This document shows, in pieces, positions 12,009 through 22,723 of a DNA stretch of 64,000 nucleotides. This DNA comes from Pezicula radicicola (Eukaryota > Ascomycota > Leotiomycetes > Helotiales > Dermateaceae). The stretch spans positions 124,001 through 188,000 of the forward strand of contig PDUO01000064.1 of the NCBI GenBank assembly GCA_003008705.1, in the 5' to 3' direction. The first letter of the stretch is position 1, and each line of letters starts with the position of its first letter. Under the pieces are notes generated by a model. The model made no database searches and had not been told where the DNA came from. It saw only the letters and a list, made by a program, of their open reading frames with translations. Both the position numbers and the translations under genes were made by a program.

Positions 12009-12573
12009 CTTGCGATAGATATCGCGTAAACTGTGGAAGTTATTATTGTCGCCGCTTTAGAAGATCGTTGAAGCTGCTGAAGGCGGTTTGAAGCTACTGA
12101 CGCTGGACGGAAAAGCGGAGCCGGCTAAAGTGATTGGTTGACGTCACTTGGACGAGACGAGAATCTCGAGATCACCTTCAAGAAGAGCAACTTCCAATCT
12201 ACTCTTTCTGTGAGAATAACTAACAACTACCACATTGAATGCCATATATGCAAGAACTCGCGACGGTGCTTTAAGCTACCTACGTAACCAACCTCAATGA
12301 TGATTGCAGTATGGCCTAATTCCAGCGTATGCTAAGGGGACGTAAGAAACGAAGGTGGCATTAACTACTAATTTTATACTGGAGAATTGACGGGACCAAG
12401 AATATTAGCTAACTGCTGAAAGGACTAACATTTCACAAATGATCAGTAGCTCTATTTGACTTTATCGATCAATCATATATCATCAATAAGTGTTCCCCGT
12501 CATACCTACGATGCGGTGTAAACAATGAACGTATCTCATCTGGTTGTTTGCAAAAGCTATTTCACGAAGAATC
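12009..12573. other. Intergenic: promoter of the GST fusion gene and 3' flank of the Pby1-type gene
   Basis: Both neighbours are on the minus strand. No gene or repeat is seen in the gap. Confidence 0.5.
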
Positions 12574-15029
12574 TCATCTCCTCCCTAGATCTAAATCCTT
12601 CACCAACACCATACCATCATCAACATTCTCAACCTGCCCAATACCAAAGAAAGGAGCCACAGCCTTATCAACCACACCCTCCCAAAGTCCGGCAACTAAA
12701 CCCCTCAACTCCTCACCAGTCTGCTTGAAATCTGGGAAAGCGTTAACCTCCAGCAGCATAGCACGTCCACTCTCATCAACCAAGTAATCCAAACCAAAAA
12801 CCTCAAACGCATTTGGCAGTGTCTGGAAATGGATCATCATCCCCTTTGCAGCAGCCTCAAACGTTTCTCCTGTGACTTGGCATATTTGATCAAAGACTGT
12901 CTTCTTGGTAGCTTCGGGTAGAGGAAGTGACCAGTATTCCTGGACGGAACCATCGTGTTCACCATTTTGTAGACAGGTGTTGGTCAGATGTGAAGTGAGA
13001 TCGTTACTGGAAATCCATGGTGGTGTGTAGGGTGTAGCAGCAAAGAGGGCGAGCATTCGCTTGTAGACGTAAACCTTGAGGCTGCCAACAGAGAGGACGT
13101 ATGTCCTAATGTGGAATTTCCGAGGGTTGTCGGGAAGGAGAAAAGGTGGGTGGATATATGGTTGCGCAATGAAATGACGAAGATGCGAAGTAACTACATA
13201 ATCATCACCTTTAGTCTGCTCGCTAGACTTAACGGCATTTGTTTCGTCATCCTCGCCCTCATCGTCCGAATCTGGACGTTCGGATTCCCATTCTTCAAAG
13301 ATGCCTTGAAGCTCTTCTTCCGTACTGAAGAGGCGAATGCCTTGGCCACGATCACTCATTCCAGGCTTCAGAATCCACCATTCCCGCTCCGCAGGCTCCT
13401 TGCCTTCATTATTTCGAAAACTTGCTTGAAGCTCCCATGCTTCCACCAGAGCATCATCAAGGAATTCAGCGTAATCGAGTTCGAACTCGCACGAGGGCTT
13501 GATATTGGTAGCAAGAATCGACGACGGATTCTTGGTGACCCAGTTATATGCAGTAGTGCTTAGGTAGTGCTTTCTGATCAAGGCCTTTCGAATAATGTAG
13601 GCATTGACTAAGCAATGCTGTGAGTGCGACATAACATGCTCAAATGGAAGCGACTCGTAGTCGCCTATCTGTAGCAGAGGCCTTGTGTGTTCTGGCAAGG
13701 AAGAAAATGAGGGTATGAGCGTGTAAGAATCTGCTGGAAGACGTGCTTGAAGGGCTGAGATAATCAAGGGCTGTACGTAGACATCTTCATAATTGATGTA
13801 CGCGTAAAAGTGAGAAGGATTCTGGGTTGAAAGGGTCAAAGTCTCTAAGCTCGGAATAGGAGAAGGCCTGGGTGATGACATGTCAGACAGAGGACCTTCG
13901 GGCTCGGGGCATCAAAATTGCATTGGTCTAACATGGTCTAATGCTCCCAATCCTGTTCATGCATAATTCTACTCACAGCTTCAACTCTCCCTCAGTCGCT
14001 GCCATAGCGTGCATAAAGTTCGCTTTCAGTGGAGTAACACTGTTCCAATGTTAGCCTTTGAAATTCACGTACTAGAATTGGCAGACTCACCTGGTATGTC
14101 CCTCTTTGACGACCCAACCGTCATTTCCAGGACCAGCTTCGTCTACACTCTTGTATACATCTGTAAACTTTGGAGACCACTTAAAATGCTTATGCGTGTG
14201 CCTCGTGACATTCGAGTCAGTTCCATTCTGCTCAGGCAAGCCTTCACCTTCCCTAATCTTCTGCTCCTCATCTTCAGGATCTCCATCCTCGTCATTTATT
14301 TCTTCAAAGCAGCTACTAGGACCCCAATAGTTCTGTAGCACCTTAGTCCATAAGACCTTCCTTGTCTCAACATTTTCAACCAGAGGCACGTTCACTGTAT
14401 ATAGGTCCACGTCCTCGTCCCAATTCTTGTAGAGGTACTCGATCAGACGCACTGACAAATTGGACGCACCAGCTATTATCTCTGGGTCGTGATTTCGAGA
14501 GAAGAATGCATAGCTGATGGCAATTGCTCTGCGTTTGCACACAGCTGCTTCAAGTGCTCCACCCAAAGTTCCACTACTGAGACTGAAGACCGCCGTGGAG
14601 TTTCGTCCGTAATTTGGACCGCTGACCACCAAGTCAATCGGGCCCTTCTCTTTGAAGTAATGATACAATCCTATTTGCACACAACTGGCAGGCGTACCGG
14701 AAACGAGTATCCATTCCTCTTGGTCTTTCGAGCCAGCCGGTAGCGGCCTGGAGTGAGTGGTGCCATCATCCTTGTGAAGGGTACCAGGACGAAAGTATGT
14801 AGGTTTGACTGTTTGTCCGATCATATGTGCTTTGCCAATCCATGATCTCTGCGCATTAGGGAGGACAACAGATACGACATGGCCTGCCTTCTGGAGGGTT
14901 TGTACCAGAGAGTGTACGTAGGGTGAAGACTGGTTCGAAGGCGGACCGTCGTCATTGACAACCTACAGTTTTAGTCAGCCGGGTGTGATATCTTAAGTTA
15001 CCTGCAAAGGAACTTACCAAGATGTGCAT
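12574..15029 (-). CDS. PBY1: SurE nucleotidase-tubulin tyrosine ligase-like fusion (Pby1 type)
   Basis: Four exons, 15029-15018, 14962-14091, 14039-13977 and 13867-12574, give 746 residues, close to yeast Pby1 (about 750). Residues 1-315 are a SurE-type phosphatase: MHILVVNDDGPPSN carries the metal-binding Asp pair, and SGPNYGRN lies near residue 118. SVTPLKANFMHAMAATEGELKL closes that domain. From residue 316 a TTL-like ATP-grasp domain follows, with WWILKPGMSDRGQGIRLF, FHIRTYVLSVG and DYLVDESGRAMLLEVNAFPDF. The last intron (GTGAGT, CTGAC branch point, CAG) replaces both a TGA that would end SurE and the in-frame ATG that would start TTL alone, so single-frame prediction would split the gene in two. 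In yeast Pby1 associates with decapping factors and P-bodies; that role is inferred here. The 12-nt first exon encodes only MHIL. Confidence 0.87.
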
Positions 15030-15599
15030 TTTGAGGTGGATTTGGTGAGTTGAATATTTTTGGAGGGTCCTCTTAGTGGGGGACAGAGGTCTCGAAGTCA
15101 TTCAAAGGTCACCGTAGCAATCGATAAAGAATTCGAAGCAGGGGTCGTCGTGTCGGGGTATGATGCCAACTTCAAGTCACCCAATGGCGTGAATCTCCAG
15201 ACCCTTCTAATTAGCTTGAGAAATTCATGACGAGTATTTGAGTAGTCAACTAGGTCTAGGTAACTTTGACTGTTATGTGGAATAATGAGACACTATGTTC
15301 ACTCTTCCTCTAATATTAAATTTCTTATCACAATTTTGTATTGAAGTACTAAACACCGCGTACAGCAGCATCTCCTAGCGCTGAGTGAAAACGAAGTTTG
15401 TGGTATCTCTGCACGCGCCAATTCATCAGGTGGACTTCTCCCATACAGCCGTAAACCCCGCTAATAATCCACGTCAATACTGACTCCATAAGCTGCCACA
15501 TAAAATCACATACACACAAAATGTGCAGGGCTGAATGGCCACAACAGAAGAATAAAGACCACACCTCGCTGTAAAGAATCAAAGAAAAATAGCCCAAGC
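15030..15599. other. Intergenic, minus-strand tandem genes
   Basis: Promoter of the Pby1-type gene and 3' flank of the next minus-strand gene. It is AT-rich and no further feature is seen. Confidence 0.5.
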
Positions 15600-17003
15600 T
15601 TAATTACGAAGTCGCTTGCTACTTTCACCTCCAGTCCTTGACAATGGCTCCCCCTCTCTCTTCTTGCCTTGACCAGATACTGTTTTAGTACGGCTCCATC
15701 CGTCAAATGGGCTAACTTTTCCTCCTCGAGCTCTGCCGTTCCGCATTGGTGGATGCTCGTCATCACTCTCTAGCTTATTGGTAGACCTAGTGGCTCTGGC
15801 GGTAGTAGGTGGAGAAGCTGGTGCGAATTTTGGAGCCTTTGGAGTCATGATTACCTCGTCGGTTTGATCCAGTGGAGTTGAAGTAATATCAGCTTGCTCT
15901 TCGATATCGGTGACAGCTTCTTCTTCATCCTCGGTGAGCTGCGATCTCTTTTCCTTGGCTTTGGATTGCTCAGGGGTTGGGAAGAGAAGACGTGGCTTGA
16001 TTGATGAGCGCGTCAATGGTCTACGAAGTCTCTGAGGTACAGTGGTGCCAAGCGTAGCTCCAACGTCTGCATCAGATGCATCCCCATCGGAGCCAGAGTC
16101 ATCATCATCTACAAACTTTCGGAAAGTCTTCTTACCACGACTGTAAAAAAAAATCATGCGTTAGCATATGAGGATGAGGTGGACTGAAAGAGGGACATAC
16201 AATACGTAAATAAGACCATCTTCACGCTTCTCAGCCTCCTCGATTGTCTGATCTTCCTCTCCAGGTACTGGAATCTTTCTACGCTTGCTTGCGCGCTTTG
16301 TTGGTTCAGGTTGGGCATTGCTGGCGTCGCCGTAGAATGGGTTATCTGAGCTACGATCGACTTCAGGGACGCGTTCATGAGAGTCTGTATAGATCTGGAT
16401 AGAAGCCCCGTCGTCTTCAGCTTCAAAGCTGTCCAAAGAGAAGCCAGTGTACTTCTTGCGACCTTTGCGCTTTGGGGTTGGCATGACTTCTTCAACCGTC
16501 TCGGGGCGAACGGGAAAGAGGTTGCGAGCAATGGATGTGATACCAGATGAGATCTCCGATGGTTGCTTCTTTGGCGTCTTGGCTGGAGTAGGTAGCATGC
16601 CGGCGCGTCGAACCGTTGCAGATTGGTTGCTTTCCATCTTGCGTTGACCGTGGGCTGAAGATAGGCCGAGGGCTTCAGCTGCGGAAACAGTGCTATCCTC
16701 GTTCAATGCACCGGAAACGCTTCTTCCACCCATCATATTAGGCGCCTTGGGAGCTTTCTTCTTGCTTGCGGTTTGTGGTGAAGATGGAGGGGAGGTTGTG
16801 TTTGTAGACGATGTTTTCTTCATTGAGCGAGAAGAATAATGTGGTGGTGGTGTCTGGGCGACTCGAGCTCGTTGCGAAGATACTCGAGCGGACTTTCGAG
16901 GAGTGTAAGGTTGGTAGTCGTCCTCCCAGCCGTGCTTGGGTGTTGGTGGAACGTGAATGGAGGAAGGGGGTGGAGGTGTAGAAGGATGAAAAATTGTTGC
17001 CAT
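15600..17003 (-). CDS. Unknown nuclear protein with CDK-type TPxK sites
   Basis: Two exons, 17003-16201 and 16140-15600, give 447 residues. The 60-nt intron uses GTATGT and CAG, and the junction reads IYVFRGKKTFRKF. The protein is mostly disordered: Pro/Ser/Thr-rich at the N-terminus, with basic patches (KRKGRKK, KRASKRRKIP) and acidic runs (DDDDSGSDGDASD, TEDEEEAVTDIEE). Several minimal CDK sites occur (TPRK, TPAK, TPKK, TPKR). A more ordered core contains GFSLDSFEAEDDGASIQIYTD and NPFYGDA. I do not recognise the family. It shares a 514-bp promoter with DUO1 that contains two ACGCGT boxes, so a cell-cycle role is a reasonable guess but only that. Confidence 0.7.
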
Positions 17004-17443
17004 GATGGAAGGTGAGATCCTTCAAGGATTCTATTGAGGGTCGCAGTAAAATTTTGTGATCGCGATCGCCGTCACGATTGAAAGTGAAATTGATGTTGGT
17101 TTGGCTCCCTTTCGACAGTGAATTAAGGACGCGGTGTAAGAATCATCAGCTTCTCGCGAAAGGACAAAGGACAGGACGTGGTGTGTGTTGTGTGTTGTGT
17201 GTACGCGAACAAAGCGACGAAGCAAAGCAAATCAATTAATTAATAATGCTGCAATCTCAACATAGCGATGAGTCGAGCGTTGCGAAGACTGCAAGTTTTG
17301 AGGTTGTTGATTGATGTTCTCCAGCCTCCCTTGTTGTCTGATGATTACCCGTGGTTGGCGTCAAATTAGGTGGCTGGTTTTTCCACCTCCGTGACGCACG
17401 GTTCAGGTTGCCAGCACATCAGCACATCCGCACATCAAGCCAC

Positions 17444-17459
17444 ACGCGTTCAGACGCGT
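17444..17459. promoter_or_regulatory. Two MluI cell-cycle boxes (ACGCGT)
   Basis: ACGCGT occurs at 17444-17449 and 17454-17459, 59-74 bp upstream of the DUO1 start and about 440 bp from the start of the divergent nuclear protein. ACGCGT is the core MBF/MCB element driving G1/S transcription in yeasts. Function here is inferred from sequence and from the cell-cycle nature of DUO1. Confidence 0.6.
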
Positions 17460-17517
17460 TCGCCCATTTAGGTCTTTTGCGACAGCCTTTCTGTAAACAT
17501 ACAAACTTTTGGAAATC

Positions 17518-18262
17518 ATGGCAACACCTGATATCGGAAACCTAGGCCTCTCAGATTCGGATGATGAGGATCTATTTGCATCTCCGTCTCGAGCTTCAAA
17601 ACAAAAGCACAAGGACTCCAAGCCTGCAGACCAGCGAAATGGTGAATCAAGATATGATACTGAGCAAGCTCGCGAGGCTGCTTTGCAAAGAGAGCTTGAG
17701 AGCGTGCGGAGCATCAATGAAGTGATAGAGGGAGTAGTGTCAAGTCTTGAATCTGCCAAGGGGAATATGGATGTAAGGGACTTGTTAGCAAATGGAATTC
17801 ATACAAGACTAATGGAAACCACAGGCTGTCTCACGTACAGTTAATTCAGCCTCAACACTTCTTGATACCTGGACTCGCATACTTTCCCAGACGGAGCATA
17901 ACCAGCGTCTTATTCTGAATCCTAATTGGCAAGGCGCAAGTCAGGATGTGGCGGATATGGAAAATGAGACAGTCTTGAAAGCGCAGGCGGCTGAGAGACG
18001 GGCAGCAGAGGAAGAGAGGAGGCGCGAGGAAGCAAGACGGAGGGCAGAAGATGAAGAACGACAGAGGCAGGCTGGAACAATAGTGAGAGGAGCCAGAGGT
18101 ACAAGAGGACGAGGTAGAGGGGTGGGGAGGGGAAGTGTCACTGGGAGCGGATATGGTCTCTCTGGAAGTGGACGGGGTATCTCGCAAACGCCAGGACGTA
18201 ACGGCTCTGGCATAGGAAGGGGAATTGGAGGTGCAAGAGGTAGAGCACGGGGAGTGAGATGA
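17518..18262 (+). CDS. DUO1: DASH/Dam1 complex subunit Duo1
   Basis: Duo1 is a subunit of the DASH ring that couples kinetochores to spindle microtubules. Exons 17518-17772 and 17825-18262 give 230 residues, with a GTAAGG/CAG intron of 52 nt. The start is the ATG of MATPDIGNLGLSDSDDEDLF. The core shows REAALQRELESVRSINEVIEG, then NSASTLLDTWTRILSQTEHN and LILNPNWQGASQDVADMEN, the Duo1 domain with coiled-coil character. The C-terminal third is a charged Glu/Arg helix followed by an Arg/Gly-rich tail (GRGRGVGRG, RGARGRARGVR). Such RG tails occur in filamentous fungal Duo1 proteins, and microtubule or RNA contact is possible but unproven. Two MCB boxes lie just upstream. Confidence 0.9.
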
Positions 18263-18391
18263 TTCATGACATTCAGCGAGAAACACTACAAAAGTACAAT
18301 GAGTCTTGGACGGTCCCAAGATTACACATATCTAAACACTCCCTACCTAATCCTACACCGAGACGCCATGCTATGCCAAACATTTGGGAAT

Positions 18392-19765
18392 CTATTTCTT
18401 GGTAAAGAAAGATGTCATTTTCTTCATACCGCTGACGTCAACTTTCTTCAGATTTTTCACACCTCTACTTTCGCCTGCCCTTTTCTTCTTTTCTTCCTCC
18501 TCCTTCTTGCGCTTCTTGTCGGCTCGTGTTTCACCGCTTTCTGCGTCCTCATCTAAAGCCCGCTTCCTTGAGAAGTCACCAAGGGACCTAGCTGCAAGGG
18601 CATCTTGACGTAGTTTTGTCAAGTGCGTGAGATGCGCATCCAGTGGCCCAAAATCAACTGTCGAGGTAGGAGAAGTCAACATGTTCTTCAGAAGCTCGCT
18701 AATATGGGGTGCTAGGTAGCTTGAGCAAATAAATAACAGTGCTGTTCGAAAACGTAGAAGATGTGCAATGCCGTCCGGGGCGTTGATGGGTGGTAGTGTT
18801 GCTGTTGATTTTGTTGATTCATTAATAATTGAAGAGCTCTCGGAGAACGAGGTTGCCGCTGTGGAGGCTTCTGAGAATGAACTCGCTGTAGTCTCCGTGG
18901 ACGTTGCACCCGACTGTGTATCGGGCGTCTGTACGAAGGACGTGGATCCGGATTCGTCCTCCTCCTTGGCTAGCTCGTGCATGGAACTGTCCTCCCGCTT
19001 TATACTGAGCATTGGTACTTCTAGAGCCTTCCGAACTAGCTTCTCCTCCATGCTGGGTGGAAGTCCAGCCTGGATCATCTTGGTCACTTTTTGTACCATT
19101 TCACTCAGTAACTTCTCTTCACTTAGTCGGTACATCTTCTCATCCCCAGCCTCAACGGTGTCACACACTGCTGCCATCCTTGCTTCTAACCTTGATCGAA
19201 GTGAGCCTGATTTCATTAAACCACCAAGCTGAGGAGATGTAGATATCAGGTTGTCAAAATAGTCGTCACCGGACAAGAAAAGTCGTTTGGTAGGTTCCGA
19301 CCCTTTCGATGAGGGCGTAGGAGAAAGTACGGGGAGCATTAAAAATAGAGGGTCGATTGGAGTCGCAATAAACAAGTCTGCTGTCCGCAGGACATATCCA
19401 TTTGAAGATGGCTCTGCGTCGTCTTTTGACAAATCATTGTCTAAAGTTGGTGTAGTTTGTAAGGAATCGAGACATGGTGGAGTGAGTAGCAAACTTCGAG
19501 GCAATGTCTTCGGTGCTGCAACCCTTGTGAACTCGTAAACTCCGCGTTCTGGACACACCAAGTATCGTGTTTTGGCAATATTTCTGGGATTTGCGAGAGA
19601 GACAATGCGAGCATCTGCGCTGGCGTCCTTGGGTAGTATGAACAGCTGGGGAGGACTGCTGGACTCGGGTCCCAATTGGACTTTTTGCGCAGAGTTTTGA
19701 GGCGTGGAAACTGGTATATCTGCTGATTTTGTCGACCCTTTCGACCCTTTCGCACGTGTCTTCAT
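18392..19765 (-). CDS. RNH202: Ribonuclease H2 subunit B
   Basis: This is the accessory B subunit of the heterotrimeric RNase H2, which removes ribonucleotides from DNA. Single exon, 457 residues, starting at MKTRAKGSKGSTKS; the frame upstream has only non-ATG starts. The triple-barrel domain includes LFILPKDASADARIVSLANP, KTRYLVCPERGVYEFTRV, NGYVLRTADLFIATPIDPLFLMLPVL and LFLSGDDYFDNL. A long Ser/Thr-rich linker precedes a helical part, HLLRFRTALLFICSSYLAPH. The last residues, GMKKMTSFFTKK, fit a PCNA-interacting (PIP) motif with the paired Phe, as in other RNase H2B proteins. It is divergent from MCM10 over 474 bp, with an ACGCGT box between them, which suggests joint S-phase control. Confidence 0.9.
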   Translation of the reverse strand: MKTRAKGSKGSTKSADIPVSTPQNSAQKVQLGPESSSPPQLFILPKDASADARIVSLANPRNIAKTRYLVCPERGVYEFTRVAAPKTLPRSLLLTPPCLDSLQTTPTLDNDLSKDDAEPSSNGYVLRTADLFIATPIDPLFLMLPVLSPTPSSKGSEPTKRLFLSGDDYFDNLISTSPQLGGLMKSGSLRSRLEARMAAVCDTVEAGDEKMYRLSEEKLLSEMVQKVTKMIQAGLPPSMEEKLVRKALEVPMLSIKREDSSMHELAKEEDESGSTSFVQTPDTQSGATSTETTASSFSEASTAATSFSESSSIINESTKSTATLPPINAPDGIAHLLRFRTALLFICSSYLAPHISELLKNMLTSPTSTVDFGPLDAHLTHLTKLRQDALAARSLGDFSRKRALDEDAESGETRADKKRKKEEEEKKKRAGESRGVKNLKKVDVSGMKKMTSFFTKK

Positions 19766-19860
19766 CGTATAGGTATCCAAAAACGTTTGCGCACAATGCT
19801 GTGAGGAAAATGAATGTACAATGCTCGGGTCCTGTGAAGTGAGATTTGACCATATAATTA

Positions 19861-19880
19861 ACGCGTCAAAAGTCGCGTCG
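19861..19880. promoter_or_regulatory. MluI cell-cycle box between RNH202 and MCM10
   Basis: ACGCGT lies at 19861-19866, with CGCGT again close by at 19874-19878 and a CGCG-rich patch to about 19900. It is about 96 bp from the RNH202 start and 374 bp from MCM10, both replication genes. The MBF interpretation is inference. Confidence 0.55.
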
Positions 19881-20239
19881 AGAAACACGCGCCGGGCGCA
19901 ATGTCAATCTACGACGGGCCGGAGATTTTGTGTGACAACTGCCGTTCGGGGGTAAACCTTTGTTGATCACTACTTCGAATCTCAAATCAACTTTACTCCT
20001 CCCAGCGCCCAATTGTCAGCTAAAAACAGTTATTGAGCCTCAGCTTGGTTCAAGTAAAATCAGTGTGTTTGATATTGCATCGATCCCTAGTGCAAAATAG
20101 GGTCTTCCCGTCAGCTCTAATATCAAAACAAGCAGCACATATATGTATATGGATATAAACAACATCGATCCGATACCCATTCTCGTATCGCAAACTAGCC
20201 TCCACGTTGAGTACCCCATGGGCTGAGGCCCTCGTCGCC

Positions 20240-22723
20240 ATGTCACAAGGTGAGTATTCTACCCAATTCAATGGGATTTGGCTAACCTTTTCAGCCAGCG
20301 ACACTCAATGGCCGCCGAGATCTCCGCATGAAGCTCTTTTGAGCACGCCTGGCGGTCGCGATCGCATCCGTCGTCTCGCAGAACGCGCCTCGCCCTCTCC
20401 GTCCCCCATAAAGCGATCAATGTCTTCGGCGGCCCTGCGAAGACGAGCTATGACTGTTACGGAGAAGGATATAGAAGATGAAGACGACGAAGACGAAGAA
20501 ACGCTTCAGCTACAGTTGCAAGAAATCCAGGCGCGACTAAAACTCAAGAAATTGCAGAAGAAGTCGAAGCAAGGATCAGATTCTGAGAGTGATAAACATC
20601 GAGCTTTGCCAGCTTCTTTGTCCAGAGCAGAATCTGTGGCGACGAATCGAACCCAATCAAGAGCGTCAGCACTGAGAAAAGAACAACTCGAAAGGCCAAA
20701 ATCTCAGACAGATGTGCACGTTCCAGTATCTCCTGTTCGAAGGGCCCGGCCAGTTGAAAATCCCCGGTCACCGGGGAGGGTCCTTCTAGGCATTGACAAA
20801 GGTGTGAAGGCCAATGATATCTCTCTAAAGAGAGCCCCGAGTCTTAGAAGGCCACAGGAAACAGAGCTGCAGGATGCTAGGCGTGCTGGAGGGTTTTTGC
20901 ACAGAGCAAGCTCACAGGCCTCAAGCCGTGCTTCAGACAGGACATCATCCCAAACTTCAGCCGGAGATGCTCCGTCCAAAACATTCAGCGAAAGGTTAGC
21001 CGCTATGAGGGGGCAAGAGACAGATCGTCTAGCAAGAGAAGAACGTCGCAGGAAGGCCCGAAGCATGGCTTTTGATATTGACCCTCAGCAAATGGAAAGT
21101 TTCAAGAAAACCGCGGTCGAGCTGCCAGACAAACCCCCTCCAGCTCCTGAATTTAGCAGAGACGAAATCTTAAACTCTCTCAGCAAACCAACTAGCGGTA
21201 TAATAAGGAGCAAAACCACAGGCAGTCTGCGCTCAACAAGGAGGATTCCAAGTGATAGTACAGATTCAACTTCTAATTTGTCTTTTTTTTCAAGGCCTCG
21301 GTCGCAGGCTTCGTTTAACGAACAAGTCTATATTGAAGCCCCCAAAATGTCCTCCGAGCCAAAAGTTCAGCCAGAAGTTCAGCCAGAAGTTCAGCCAGAT
21401 CAGGTCCCTGAGTCCGAAGCATCTGAGTATGAGCCTTACTCATCCATACACCTCTCTAAGAGAATAATACCGCATAAGGTTCTTACTCGAACATTTACAG
21501 GAAAGAAGACATTTCTCATACCGGACTTGCTCAGAACGGTAAAGTCCCCCGACTATTCGGCTCCAGATATTGAGGAGGATATGGTTTTATTAGGAGTAAT
21601 CGCATCTAAGTCTGAGCCTAAATCACATAATACCTCGGGCAGGAACGAACGAGGCAAATATATGGTTATGACATTGACAGACCTCAAATGGGAACTTGAT
21701 CTGTTTTTGTTCGATTCCGCCTTCGAGCGTTTCTGGAAACTCACGCCCGGGACGATCATAGCCATTTTGAATCCAGCCATCATGCCCCCTCCCAGAGGAC
21801 GGGCTGATACAGGCAAATTCAGTCTAACCCTTAACTCAAGTGAAGACACACTCTTGGAAATTGGTTCGGCAAGAGATCTTGGATACTGCAAAAGTGTGAA
21901 GAAAGACGGCAAAACCTGTGACAGCTGGGTCGACAAACGCCATACAGAGTTTTGTGACTTTCATGTCAACCTGCAACTGACCAAAACGAAGGCAGGTCGC
22001 CTGGAGGTCGCTGGAATGGGATTTGGCAAAGGTGGTGGTGGTGGGAGAAGTGGATGGAAGACCAATTCCAAAGATATGGCCGGCCACTTCGAGCGCCGGA
22101 AAGAGGCAGAAGCAGAAAAAACGACGAGGTATGACCGCGAAAGCCATTCGCAAATATACGTTTCGAAAGGGAGAAGCAGTGCCAAACTCCTTGACGACGT
22201 GGATTTTATGCCGGATGCTTTCCATCGGGGTACGACAAAAGATGAACGCTTGAGACGCCATCTGATCGCCCAGGAAAAAGAAAGGGCCCTTGCTGAGAAC
22301 CTGGGCAAACTTGGCGGTGGTCTTGGAGCGGATTACCTCCGCAAGAAGGCAGCTTCGCATGTAGACCAAAATCTTAATGACGAAACATCAGCAGGGCCCG
22401 CGGCACCGCCACTAGATGCCGCATCTCTCGGGTTACTCGGAGGAAAGGCAAAGGAGATACATCTTAGCCCCGTAAAAAGGAAGAGAACAGATAAGATGTC
22501 GAGCACGGCAGCTATTGGTTGGGGAGGCAATCTATCAAAGGAACTCGGGAGAATGAAGAATGGTGAGAACCTACATCCGCCCGTCAAAAAGAAGACGAGG
22601 TTTGTAACGGAGAAGGGGATTCGTGAGGCCGGAAGGGAAAGCTTTGGTGGTGAGATGGTTCAGGCTCAGGCTGTTATTAGTAATGACCTTGATGATGATG
22701 ACGATGACCTCGATATTGTATAA
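20240..22723 (+). CDS. MCM10: DNA replication protein Mcm10
   Basis: Mcm10 activates the CMG helicase at origins and binds DNA and polymerase alpha. Exons 20240-20249 (MSQ plus one base) and 20295-22723 give 812 residues. The 45-nt intron has no stop and keeps the frame, so retention would only insert 15 residues. The N-terminus has an acidic/coiled segment (EDEDDEDEETLQLQLQEIQA). The conserved core includes the OB-fold (KKTFLIPDLLRTVKSPDY, YMVMTLTDLKWELDLFLFDS, LTPGTIIAILNPAIMPPP) and the zinc finger near residues 530-560: YCKSVKKDGKTCDSWVDKR then HTEFCDFHV, i.e. the CCCH pattern of Mcm10. Basic, partly repetitive DNA-binding parts follow. A short repeat, VQPEVQPEVQP, is encoded near 21361. 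The C-terminus ends in an Asp-rich tail. Confidence 0.93.
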   Translation: MSQGEYSTQFNGIWLTFSASDTQWPPRSPHEALLSTPGGRDRIRRLAERASPSPSPIKRSMSSAALRRRAMTVTEKDIEDEDDEDEETLQLQLQEIQARLKLKKLQKKSKQGSDSESDKHRALPASLSRAESVATNRTQSRASALRKEQLERPKSQTDVHVPVSPVRRARPVENPRSPGRVLLGIDKGVKANDISLKRAPSLRRPQETELQDARRAGGFLHRASSQASSRASDRTSSQTSAGDAPSKTFSERLAAMRGQETDRLAREERRRKARSMAFDIDPQQMESFKKTAVELPDKPPPAPEFSRDEILNSLSKPTSGIIRSKTTGSLRSTRRIPSDSTDSTSNLSFFSRPRSQASFNEQVYIEAPKMSSEPKVQPEVQPEVQPDQVPESEASEYEPYSSIHLSKRIIPHKVLTRTFTGKKTFLIPDLLRTVKSPDYSAPDIEEDMVLLGVIASKSEPKSHNTSGRNERGKYMVMTLTDLKWELDLFLFDSAFERFWKLTPGTIIAILNPAIMPPPRGRADTGKFSLTLNSSEDTLLEIGSARDLGYCKSVKKDGKTCDSWVDKRHTEFCDFHVNLQLTKTKAGRLEVAGMGFGKGGGGGRSGWKTNSKDMAGHFERRKEAEAEKTTRYDRESHSQIYVSKGRSSAKLLDDVDFMPDAFHRGTTKDERLRRHLIAQEKERALAENLGKLGGGLGADYLRKKAASHVDQNLNDETSAGPAAPPLDAASLGLLGGKAKEIHLSPVKRKRTDKMSSTAAIGWGGNLSKELGRMKNGENLHPPVKKKTRFVTEKGIREAGRESFGGEMVQAQAVISNDLDDDDDDLDIV
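21364..21399 (+). repeat. 12-bp tandem repeat inside MCM10
   Basis: Three copies of GTTCAGCCAGAA (the last with one change) encode VQPEVQPEVQPD in a linker of Mcm10. It is in frame and likely length-variable. Confidence 0.75.

Noticed and set aside
21361..21400. Possible minisatellite or CRISPR-like repeat
   Set aside because: It is an in-frame 12-bp coding repeat of MCM10 without spacers.
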